A stretch of 64,000 nucleotides of DNA from Dialister hominis. GTDB lineage: Bacteria; Bacillota; Negativicutes; Veillonellales; Dialisteraceae. The notes below the pieces were generated by a model. It was not told where the DNA came from, did no database searches, and was given only the letters and a program-made list of their open reading frames with translations. Position numbers and translations under genes: made by a program. Where the stretch lies: the NCBI RefSeq assembly GCF_007164725.1, contig NZ_AP019697.1, forward strand, positions 1,771,501 through 1,835,500, given 5' to 3'. Shown piece by piece: positions 51,350 through 58,753 of this stretch. The number at the start of each line of letters is the position of its first letter. Positions within the stretch are counted from its first letter, which is position 1.

Positions 51350-51486
51350 ATACTGCCTCCTGAACCATAAAAAATAAGGTACCCTCAGTCTGTCTCAGGA
51401 ACAAAGGATTCCCATTACATGACCTTAGTGTACCTTAAAACCTTCTTTTCATCCTAGATTGAGATGAATAAAGAATAGTTCAGTTT

Positions 51487-51503
51487 TTGTGCAAACTGCA
51501 CAA
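51487..51503. promoter_or_regulatory. candidate PucR operator
   Basis: TTGTGC (51487-51492) and GCACAA (51498-51503) form a perfect 6-bp inverted repeat with a five-base spacer. It lies 138 bases upstream of the OPT start in the gap after the pucR-like gene. On the minus strand TTGCAC/TTGTGC could double as a -35 element. Confidence 0.5.
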
Positions 51504-51516
51504 TTATGACCTTTTA

Positions 51517-53031
51517 CTATAATAATTCATGAGCTTTTAAAAGAAGCCAGAGAAGCGTCTTCGTCTCAGCGCTGTCCATCGGCTGTCCAATCAGCTTTTC
51601 TATCTGCTTAAGCCTGTACTGCATCGTATTCCGGTGAATGAAGAGCTTCTCCGCAGCTTCAGACACATTGCTGTCACAAGCAAGATAAGTCCGGAGTGTC
51701 AGAAGATATTCATCCTTTTTCTTTGACCGAAGAACCGGGGCAAGGAGCGAGTTGGATAAAGAGATCGAATCGATTTTTTCAAGAATCAGGTACAATTCCG
51801 CATCTTTCTGGCGGATTGTATGCCCTTCTCCATAAATTTTCCTTGAAAGTGTAATAAGGTGCTGAGCAGTTTTATAAGCATGTGGAATTTCCATGATATT
51901 TTTGACATCATTACTGATTGCACATGTTGCAGTCACTCCATTCCCCAGCTTTCCCAGCTTCTCACGAATAATCCGAAGAATCTTATCCCAGTCCATAGAG
52001 ATGTCGTCACCCGATGGGCAGAGAAGAATAATCTTATCGTTTTGCTGGGCAGTCAGGAAGTTGAGCCCAATATGCCCATAGACGCGTACGGTATCCTGCA
52101 CGATATGATAGAAACTTCTTCGGAACATCATAGATTCTCTTTCCGTCAGCTTGTTCCTTAAAAGGTAGGCCGAGTATCTGTCAATATCAATTATGCAAAC
52201 ACACTTTTCACCCTCCAGGGAAAAACCGAATTCCGCTGCACGCGCAGAGACCAGGTCCCAGTTTACAGGTTTTCCACTGATTAAATCATCAAGAAGATCA
52301 CGCCTCTCATTCCAATGAGATTCTGTTGCCAGCTCATAATTGATTCGCTGAAGAGCCGCCAGAACTTTAGCATGCTCGATGGCGATCATTTCTTTCTCTG
52401 TCAAAGGAATCAATGATTTTACAGCGATATACCCATAATTGGATGACTTTATCATAATCGGAAAGACCTTGAATTTATCCATGGAAGACAGAGCTTCCTT
52501 GCTCAGATTATGCGGATAAATATGGACTTCCTTTCCCAGTATGCCGGATAATTCTTCTGCGATTCTCTCAATGCTGTTTGTTTCCAGGGCTACTTTCGTC
52601 AGCTTCTTATATACATCATCTGAATATGCAAGCTCTTCCGCCTGCAAATTAATAATCCCTGTCATAATGGGATGCGTGATGTCGATATACGGAATCTCAT
52701 CCGGGAGTGCAATGAGCGGAAAGTCCAGTCGGTTGCAGAGTTCAATCATTTCAGACGGCACCTTGCCTATATACCTTCCAAATTTGATAGCAAGTCCTGC
52801 TGCATCATCTGCCCACGCCTGACGGGCCAGCCGGAGCTGTGCATCCAGATCTTCCCGAATGGTATACCCAGTCGTAATAATGAGCTCATTCTTGCGAATC
52901 CACTTATATGCATCCGGTGTCTCCATGATATCCACATACTGAATCACACGATCCTCACCATTAAGACCTGCCACAACTTTTGCGCTTTTCAGATTATCCA
53001 AAGCCAGTGCATCTTTAACCGTGAATGCCAT
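51517..53031 (-). CDS. PucR family transcriptional regulator
   Basis: The product is 504 residues. The N-terminal PucR sensor domain (about 1-125) begins MAFTVKDALALDNLKSAKVVAG and continues through TTGYTIREDLDAQLRLARQAWADDAAGLAIKFG. A middle CdaR/GGDEF-like domain follows (about 245-400) and the C-terminal HTH is LACDSNVSEAAEKLFIHRNTMQYRLKQIEKLIG. Such regulators activate use of purines, amino acids or peptides. AAGGAGG lies upstream of the ATG. It sits just before the OPT-DUF1177-AroM-M18 genes, which it most likely controls. Confidence 0.93.
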   Translation of the reverse strand: MAFTVKDALALDNLKSAKVVAGLNGEDRVIQYVDIMETPDAYKWIRKNELIITTGYTIREDLDAQLRLARQAWADDAAGLAIKFGRYIGKVPSEMIELCNRLDFPLIALPDEIPYIDITHPIMTGIINLQAEELAYSDDVYKKLTKVALETNSIERIAEELSGILGKEVHIYPHNLSKEALSSMDKFKVFPIMIKSSNYGYIAVKSLIPLTEKEMIAIEHAKVLAALQRINYELATESHWNERRDLLDDLISGKPVNWDLVSARAAEFGFSLEGEKCVCIIDIDRYSAYLLRNKLTERESMMFRRSFYHIVQDTVRVYGHIGLNFLTAQQNDKIILLCPSGDDISMDWDKILRIIREKLGKLGNGVTATCAISNDVKNIMEIPHAYKTAQHLITLSRKIYGEGHTIRQKDAELYLILEKIDSISLSNSLLAPVLRSKKKDEYLLTLRTYLACDSNVSEAAEKLFIHRNTMQYRLKQIEKLIGQPMDSAETKTLLWLLLKAHELL

Positions 53032-53202
53032 CGGCCCGCCTCCTTCCTTTTCTATTCATTTTCAATGCTTTCCTGCTTATTGTCAATCAAATTCCCTGTC
53101 CATTCTTACAGTGGTTCCCCTTTGGGTACTTCTTGCTTTTATATCTATTTAAGGTTTATATTTAGGTCAGAATCTTTATATTTTTCCATTGGAGGGATTT
53201 CT

Positions 53203-53574
53203 ATGAAGACTATTGAAACGAAGCATGCTCCGGCTGCGCTGGGACCGTATTCTCAGGCTAAGAAGGTCGGAAATCTTGTATTTTTATCCGGTCAGATCGG
53301 AATCAATCCGGAAACGGGAAAGCTTGCTGAGGGTCTGGAGGCTCAGGCTGAGCAGGTTTGCGCAAATATCGAGGCTGTGCTGAAGAAGGCCGGCGCCGAT
53401 ATGGAAGCTGTCGTGAAGACGACTTGTTTCCTGACGGATATGGAAAATTTCGCAGCTTTCAATGAAATTTACGGGAAGCATTTCATCAGCAAGCCCGCCA
53501 GAAGCTGTGTGTCTGTCCTGGCTCTCCCTGCCGGGGCGCTTTGTGAAGTGGAAGTCATCGCTCACGTCAAATAA
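53203..53574 (+). CDS. RidA family enamine/imine deaminase
   Basis: The product is 123 residues. RidA hydrolyses reactive 2-aminoacrylate-type intermediates made by PLP enzymes. Motifs: HAPAALGPYSQAKKVGNLVFLSGQIGINPETGKL (7-40), the conserved Arg in KPARSCVSVLALPAGALCEVEVIAH near the C-terminus. I start at 53203 since GGAGGG lies seven bases upstream; the open frame begins much earlier, in the shadow of the pucR-like gene. The nitroreductase gene follows 12 bases after its stop. Confidence 0.95.
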   Translation: MKTIETKHAPAALGPYSQAKKVGNLVFLSGQIGINPETGKLAEGLEAQAEQVCANIEAVLKKAGADMEAVVKTTCFLTDMENFAAFNEIYGKHFISKPARSCVSVLALPAGALCEVEVIAHVK

Positions 53575-53586
53575 GGAGGATTTCTT

Positions 53587-54162
53587 ATGGATTTCAAGAC
53601 GCTTTGCACCGGATGCCGTACGTACCGCCGTTTCACGCAGGAAAAGATCGCTCCGGAAGTATTGGATGAATTGATGGACAATGTCCGCATTGCGAACAGC
53701 GCGATGAACGGGCAGGTGCTCCGTTATGTGCTGGTGAAGGATCCGGATCTTGTTGCCAAGATGCAGCCGATGATCCACTGGGCCGCTGCTCTTCCAAAGG
53801 AGCTCGGCACGCCGAAGGTAGGCGAACAGCCGACGGCTTTCGTCCTTATCTGCAAGGAAGGCCGCGGCAATCCGTGGGCTGATGTGGATGTGGGCATCGC
53901 AGCAAGGACGATTACGCTGAATGCGTACAGCTACGGCATCGGCTCGGCTATGCTGGGTGCTGTCGAATTCCCGAAGATGACGGAGCTCTTGGGCGTTCCG
54001 GAAGACTGGAATCCGCGTCTCCTGATTGCTCTGGGATACCCGGGCTGCAAGAGCACGATCGTCGACGTTCCTGAGAATGGTTCGATCAAGTATTATCTGG
54101 ATGAAAACAAGGACTACTGCGTCCCGAAACGTCCGCTTGATGAAATCTGCATCAAGAAATAA
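53587..54162 (+). CDS. nitroreductase family protein
   Basis: The product is 191 residues, an FMN-dependent NAD(P)H oxidoreductase. The N-terminal CRTYRRFTQEKIAPEVLDELMDNVRIANSAMNGQVLRYVLV carries the FMN-phosphate Arg cluster. The later DVGIAARTITLNAYSYGIGSAMLGAV and LIALGYPGCK complete the fold. Two Cys near the N-terminus (FKTLCTGCRTYRRF) are unusual for the family. AAGGAGG precedes the ATG. It is co-transcribed with ridA. Confidence 0.92.
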   Translation: MDFKTLCTGCRTYRRFTQEKIAPEVLDELMDNVRIANSAMNGQVLRYVLVKDPDLVAKMQPMIHWAAALPKELGTPKVGEQPTAFVLICKEGRGNPWADVDVGIAARTITLNAYSYGIGSAMLGAVEFPKMTELLGVPEDWNPRLLIALGYPGCKSTIVDVPENGSIKYYLDENKDYCVPKRPLDEICIKK

Positions 54163-54171
54163 GGAAATAGA

Positions 54172-54217
54172 AAAGGACTGCGGAAATACAGTTTCGTGTA
54201 TTTCTGCAGTCCCTTTT
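54172..54217 (+). terminator. terminator after the nitroreductase gene
   Basis: AAAGGACTGC at 54172-54181 pairs with GCAGTCCCTTT at 54206-54216 with one mismatch. The stem continues through GAAATACA/TGTATTTC, giving about 18 pairs, and TTTT follows. Confidence 0.85.
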
Positions 54218-54229
54218 GGGTGGGGGGGG

Positions 54230-55020
54230 AAAACCGTTCTTCTGATAAAACCATACAACCGAGCTATGCTCGTGGAACCTTTTCATATTTTAAAAACCAA
54301 TGAATACTGCACTCCTTTCCCGGCAACATTTTAATGATTAGCCGGTACTCCTTCCCCAATGGGGCAGGTCAAAACCTTCCGTACCGGCGAGAACGGCTAT
54401 TATCAATCGCAATGTACTGAGTTCTGTTCTTTTCGAGCGAAGCGAGGTTTAAGGGTGTTAACCTTGCTCCGAAAGGAGAAGGGGAACCGCGGAACGCGGG
54501 GGATGAGATGTAGTTATCGAGCGAAGCGAGGTTGTACGGTTTACTCTCAGTTGCCGCGCCATCGCTAAAAGTGCCAAGGTACGCCTTATTATCTAAAGGC
54601 TCTTATATAGAGACCACACAACCGCGACGGGGCGCGAATTAAAAAACCGTAAAACCAGCCTGCGGCTGTAGAACTGCATCTCATCCGTCAGGCAACAGAA
54701 ATTCGGAGCCTGACACCTTCTCCTGGCGGCGCAAGGTCAACACCATTTCCTTGCTTCGCAATCTGAAAACAAGCCAACCTCGTTCCACTCGCAGAACCTT
54801 TTATAAAAACCAATGAATACTGCACCCCTTTCTCTGGCGATATTAAAAAATTTCACAAAATAAAAACCATACAACCAGACTAAAGTCTGTCCGAACTACT
54901 GTATCCACCACAAAAGTGGTCCCCCTTCTCCTGACGGAGCAAGGTCAAAGGCATTCTTCCCCGCTGGGGCAGGTCAAAACCTTCCGCTTCGGCGTGTAAG
55001 GATATTATCAGTTTTCATGT
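54230..55020. repeat. mosaic intergenic repeat region, no gene
   Basis: No coding frame is seen over about 790 bases. Units of AAACC(A/G)TA(A/C)AACC occur at 54248-54260, 54644-54656 and 54864-54876 on the plus strand and 54530-54542 on the minus strand. The three plus-strand units are followed by short hairpins of different sequence (GAGC-TAT-GCTC, AGCC-TGC-GGCT, AGAC-TAAA-GTCT). The minus-strand unit has the motif but only a 2-bp core stem. 54939-54963 matches 28273-28297 at 24 of 25 positions. GGGGCAGGTCAAAACCTTCC appears twice, near 54361 and 54965. Confidence 0.75.
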
Positions 55021-55068
55021 TTTATGATTTGAGTGATGGGAACCATACGACTCTTTCTCCTCTTTCTT

Positions 55069-55556
55069 TTATTTTTTTGTTTCTATGGACATGTCGTACC
55101 AGGTTTTGTTGCCGTATTTGAGGGCGTTAATGCCGTCTAATGTGTAGCCTAGTTTCTTATAGAGCGGGATGAGGTGGTCTTCGCAGATGAGGGTGAGGCG
55201 GGTGCAGCCGAGGGTTGCCGAGAGGTGTTCGGCTTGTCTCAGGAGCTCTGTGCCTATGCCTTTTCCCTGGTACTTGGGATCGATGGCGAGGTAGAGTCCC
55301 ATGAAGGTGGTGGGGTTTTCTTCGGGGCGGGCTTTCTTTTCGTACATCCAGCCCTGTATGGATGTTTCTCTGGCACCAAGGCGCAGATGAATCCCAGGAT
55401 TTCTTTTCCTTCTCTGGCAAGGAGGAAGCCTTGCGGGAAGTGTTCTACGTGGGTGGTGAGGATGGGCTTGGCGTAGTAGACTGTGCTTTTGAATGCCGCG
55501 GTTGCGATTTCTTCGATGCGGTCGATGTCTTCTATGGATGCGTTTGTGCTTTCCAT
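55069..55556 (-). pseudogene. GNAT acetyltransferase, frameshifted
   Basis: Two overlapping frames together make a complete GNAT protein of about 162 residues. The first (from 55556) gives MESTNASIEDIDRIEE through LAREGKEILGFICALVPE and then runs into nonsense. The second supplies TSIQGWMYEKKARPEE through GLYLAIDPKYQGKGIGTELL (the acetyl-CoA loop) to the end at 55069. The break is at GAGAAAC near 55366-55375, where removing two bases restores the frame. Either the gene has decayed recently or this is an assembly or sequencing error. No slippery-site context for programmed frameshifting was seen. Confidence 0.75.
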
Positions 55557-55617
55557 TTCTTTCTTCCTTTTTGTTTTTTTATTATTCTAGACACTTTTCC
55601 TCAAAATTTGCAAGGAA

Positions 55618-55668
55618 AAAGGACCGTGGCGAAATGATTATCCATTTTGTCACAGCCCTTTTTTCTTT
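55618..55668 (-). terminator. terminator resembling a solo IS1182 end
   Basis: A hairpin with about 14 pairs and two mismatches is followed by T's on the minus strand, 20 bases after the SIMPL gene stop. 55632-55663 matches 15787-15818, the right end of the IS in this window, at 30 of 32 positions. Confidence 0.7.
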
Positions 55669-55684
55669 TTATATAAAATTATCC

Positions 55685-56392
55685 TCAGGCAATTTCAAAG
55701 ACGATGGTGACGTGGCTTTCCATTTTGGAATCACTGGGGTCTACGGGTGTCGTCGTTTCCACGTTGTCGCGGGCGGCGGCTTTGAAGGACATCAGGCGGT
55801 ACGGGACGACGTTCACGCTGTCTTCGTTGACGGAGATGACGTTCACGACGGTGCGTCCGAGGGCTGATGCCAGGATGTTGGCTTTGTTCTTGGCATCAAG
55901 GGCAGCGGCTCTTAAGGCTGCGTCTTTGAATTTCTGTGTATCGTTCACGCCGAAATCGACGGAGTCGAGGCGGGTGGCGCCTGCATTGATAGCTGCGTCC
56001 ATGACTTCACCTGTCCTTGCAATGTTGGTGACGGTGACGTTCATGGTGTTGTTGCAGATGTATTTCAAGTCGGTTTTTCTTCCCTTGTTGTCGTAGTTCT
56101 GCTGCGGATAGACGCTGTAGTTCTGTGTTTCGATCTTGGAAGCGTCGGCGCCTGCTGCAATGACGGCGTTTCTGACGGCGGTCATCGTGTTCGCATTTTC
56201 ACGGACGGCAGCTTTGCTGTTGGCGGATTCTGTCTGTACGGAAATATGAAGGGTGGCAATGTCGCTCTTGGCGGTCACTTGTCCCGATCCGGAAACGGTG
56301 ATGCTTCTTCTGGCAGGTTCTTCTGCCTGCGCTGTCATGGTAGAGAATACGAGAAAACTTGCGGCCGCAAGGGCCAGCCATTTCTTTTTCAT
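55685..56392 (-). CDS. SIMPL domain (DUF541) secreted protein
   Basis: The product is 235 residues: signal peptide (MKKKWLALAAASFLVFSTMTAQA), then a SIMPL/DUF541 domain beginning ITVSGSGQVTAKSDIATLHISVQTES, with YPQQNYDNKGRKTDLKYICNNTMNVTV and DAALRAAALDAKNKANILASALGRTV as later family segments. Periplasmic members have been linked to oxidative or envelope stress, with mechanism unknown. GAAAGGAAGG precedes the ATG. Monocistronic. Confidence 0.9.
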   Translation of the reverse strand: MKKKWLALAAASFLVFSTMTAQAEEPARRSITVSGSGQVTAKSDIATLHISVQTESANSKAAVRENANTMTAVRNAVIAAGADASKIETQNYSVYPQQNYDNKGRKTDLKYICNNTMNVTVTNIARTGEVMDAAINAGATRLDSVDFGVNDTQKFKDAALRAAALDAKNKANILASALGRTVVNVISVNEDSVNVVPYRLMSFKAAARDNVETTTPVDPSDSKMESHVTIVFEIA

Positions 56393-56530
56393 GGGAACCT
56401 TCCTTTCGTTTGTAAAATAATTGACTATAAGTCATATTATACACTCTTAGGGGCTCAGGGTCAAATTTCCCGCCAGAGCACCGCTGAAAATGATATAATA
56501 ATTGAAATTTCCTTTTGAGGAGGCGAAGAG

Positions 56531-57154
56531 ATGGATTTAGCGAATTACTTGTCTTTCCTTGGCGCGGCGATCCTGCTGACGCTGGCTCCGGGGCCGGATA
56601 ATATGTACATCCTGACAAAGAGTCTTTCGGCAGGACCCAGGCAGGGTGTGACGCTGGCGATGGGGCTCGCAACGGGTCCTCTCTGGCATACGCTTCTTGT
56701 CATGGCAGGTGTGGCGGCTTTCATCCAGAGCTCGCCGGCATCTTTCATGGTCTTGAAATACTGCGGCGCGGCTTACCTCCTTTATCTCTCCTACGGCGCT
56801 TTCCGCTCGAAGGGCGCTTCGATCAAGGCGGGCGACGTGGTGGATAAGTCGGAAAGTTTTGCACTCTACAAGAGGGGCTTCCTCATGAATGCGTCGAATC
56901 CGAAGGTGCTTCTTTTCTTCCTCGCGATTCTTCCGCAGTTCGTCCAGCCAAATGGTTTCCTCTCTCCCAGTCTTCAGATCGGTCTTCTGGGCCTGACGTT
57001 CTCCATCCAGGCAGCCATCCTTTTCTCAATCGCCGCCATCTGCGCCGGCCAGCTGAAGGATACCCTCATCCGTCATGAGAGTTTCCCGCTCATCATGAGC
57101 CGCGTGGAGGGCACGCTTCTCCTCCTGATCGCCATCGGGCTGATGTTCCTGTAA
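56531..57154 (+). CDS. LysE/RhtB family amino-acid exporter
   Basis: The product is 207 residues with six membrane helices. The family signature LTLAPGPDNMYILTKSLSAGPRQGVTLAMGLATG lies at 16-50 and FLMNASNPKVLLFFLAILPQF near 115-135. These proteins export amino acids or their analogues; the substrate is unknown. GAGGAGG lies upstream of the ATG. Monocistronic, with a terminator 13 bases after the stop. Confidence 0.93.
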   Translation: MDLANYLSFLGAAILLTLAPGPDNMYILTKSLSAGPRQGVTLAMGLATGPLWHTLLVMAGVAAFIQSSPASFMVLKYCGAAYLLYLSYGAFRSKGASIKAGDVVDKSESFALYKRGFLMNASNPKVLLFFLAILPQFVQPNGFLSPSLQIGLLGLTFSIQAAILFSIAAICAGQLKDTLIRHESFPLIMSRVEGTLLLLIAIGLMFL

Positions 57155-57167
57155 TGAAAATGAAATA

Positions 57168-57207
57168 AAAAGGAAGTGCGTTCTTTGATAGATGTACTTC
57201 CTTTTTT
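57168..57207. terminator. bidirectional terminator
   Basis: AAAAAGGAAGT (57168-57178) pairs perfectly with ACTTCCTTTTT (57197-57207). It lies between convergent genes. Confidence 0.85.
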
Positions 57208-57212
57208 GATGC

Positions 57213-57878
57213 TTATTTCTCCGGGACTTCGCCCATGTCTATGACGATGAAGCCTGCGGCATAGGGAGCGATGGCGTATTGCTGGAAGACGAAGTAGAGG
57301 TGATTGTTTTTGTCAATGTAGAAGGTTTCCGGGAATTTGTTGATCTTGTAGTCCTTGAAGAGGAAGAGGTGGTTGGCTTCTGCCTGAAGGGCGGTCTGGC
57401 GGCGGAGTTCTTCCAGAGTGAGGTTCGGCATTTTCTTCTTGAGGTCTTCGAAGGTGACTTTATGTCCCATCTGGTCGAAGGTCAGTCCTTTGGCATAGGT
57501 CAGAGGATGCGCCGCATGGTAATAGTAAACGGATTCGAAGAAGAGAAGGCTGGTGTACGGGTCGTTTTCTCCAGTCATGCCTTCTTTGTAATTGATCCAT
57601 CCCTTTGTGCCGCCTCCGGTGCGCTGATTGGCTTTTGCCACATAGTTTCCAAAGCGGTCGATTTCCGTATCGATGGCGCTGTTGATTCTTGCGCGGCGAA
57701 GGAGATTTGCGTCTTTCGAGACGGCTTTGCGTACTTCCATGGTGCCGTCTTTGTAGGATTCAGAAACAATGGCAGGGCCTTGCGCCTGTTTCAGTGTCTC
57801 GGCGGTGTACGCTTCAGCGGTGCCAATGGCTGGAAACAGGAGCAGGGCAGCCATAAGGCCGATTTCCAATTTCTTCAT
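57213..57878 (-). CDS. secreted DUF3298-like protein
   Basis: The product is 221 residues: signal peptide (MKKLEIGLMAALLLFPAIGTAEA), then a domain with EIDRFGNYVAKANQRTGG, SLLFFESVYYYHAAHPLTYAKGLTFDQMGHKVTFEDLKK and the closing FYIDKNNHLYFVFQQYAIAPYAAGFIVIDMG. The middle and end match the DUF3298/RsiV-like extracytoplasmic pattern, seen in anti-sigma and lysozyme-responsive proteins, but there is no cytoplasmic or membrane part here. It lies 28 bases after a paralogue of the same length, likely one operon. Confidence 0.8.
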   Translation of the reverse strand: MKKLEIGLMAALLLFPAIGTAEAYTAETLKQAQGPAIVSESYKDGTMEVRKAVSKDANLLRRARINSAIDTEIDRFGNYVAKANQRTGGGTKGWINYKEGMTGENDPYTSLLFFESVYYYHAAHPLTYAKGLTFDQMGHKVTFEDLKKKMPNLTLEELRRQTALQAEANHLFLFKDYKINKFPETFYIDKNNHLYFVFQQYAIAPYAAGFIVIDMGEVPEK

Positions 57879-57906
57879 CGTGATTCCTCCTTGATGGAAT
57901 GCCGGG

Positions 57907-58569
57907 TCAGACTGTCCCTATCGGGACGCAGAAGACGCCGTACTTATAAAGCGTCCTTTCGCCCGGCTGGTAAATGGCATAGACGACGCCTTTCTTCGAC
58001 ACGTAGTAGTTCGTGGGAAGGGCCGCCTTTCTATGAGGAAGCAGCATGATCCCTGCTTTGGATGCATATGCCTGAATCCTTTCCTCCGCATCGCCTGCTG
58101 TCATGCGTGGAAAGAGACGCTTGAAGGGAATGAGATTTCCTCCCGCGTCAAAGTTGAGTCCCTTCACGAAGAGGGAGGAGCCGCTTGCGCTCTTCCATTC
58201 CTCGATGAGGACGAGGCTTGTGATCCCCTGCAGGTTGCTGTAGTAGTTTGCGATAAGACCTTCATTCCACGTCATGATCCCCGTGATGCCGGCAGGTTCC
58301 CTGGAAAGTTCGTCCAGGAAATTTCTTTTCTCCCTGGCAATCGCCGCATTGACGTAGCCTGCGAAGTTTTCATTGATGCCGTGCGCGATCAGGTACGGGC
58401 TTTTGAGGTAAGCACGTGTAAGATGGTAGTCGTCGGTGCGGAATGCCCCGGACTGCTCCGCCGGATTTCCGGAAAGTCCTGGAAGGGAAATGGTGGCAGC
58501 ATCCGCTCCGATGCTTCCCCCGAGTGCGAGTACAAAAACGGCCGCTGCAGCAGCTTTTTTCCAATTCAT
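57907..58569 (-). CDS. secreted DUF3298-like protein (paralogue)
   Basis: The product is 220 residues: signal peptide (MNWKKAAAAAVFVLALGGSIGADA), then the same domain order as the next gene: AHGINENFAGYVNAAIAREKRNFLDEL, SLVLIEEWKSASGSSLFVKGLNFDAGGNLIPFKRLFP and a final YYVSKKGVVYAIYQPGERTLYKYGVFCVPIG. Identity to the neighbour is low but the layout is the same, so they are an old tandem duplication. I start at 58569, with GGGGGA upstream; the ATG at 58608 has no ribosome site. Confidence 0.75.
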   Translation of the reverse strand: MNWKKAAAAAVFVLALGGSIGADAATISLPGLSGNPAEQSGAFRTDDYHLTRAYLKSPYLIAHGINENFAGYVNAAIAREKRNFLDELSREPAGITGIMTWNEGLIANYYSNLQGITSLVLIEEWKSASGSSLFVKGLNFDAGGNLIPFKRLFPRMTAGDAEERIQAYASKAGIMLLPHRKAALPTNYYVSKKGVVYAIYQPGERTLYKYGVFCVPIGTV

Positions 58570-58753
58570 ACAAGGTCCCCCTTTATTTTCCTCATATCTA
58601 TTTCTCATTATATACTAAAAAACGCTTTGCCAAAACAGGAAAAATTCTCATTTATCATTCTTGTTTCTATTTTAAGTATTGTTTAAAACCGTGTGCCTCT
58701 CTCTGAATTATAATAGAGAAAAAGGAAGAATTCAGGAAAGAAAGAAGATTATT

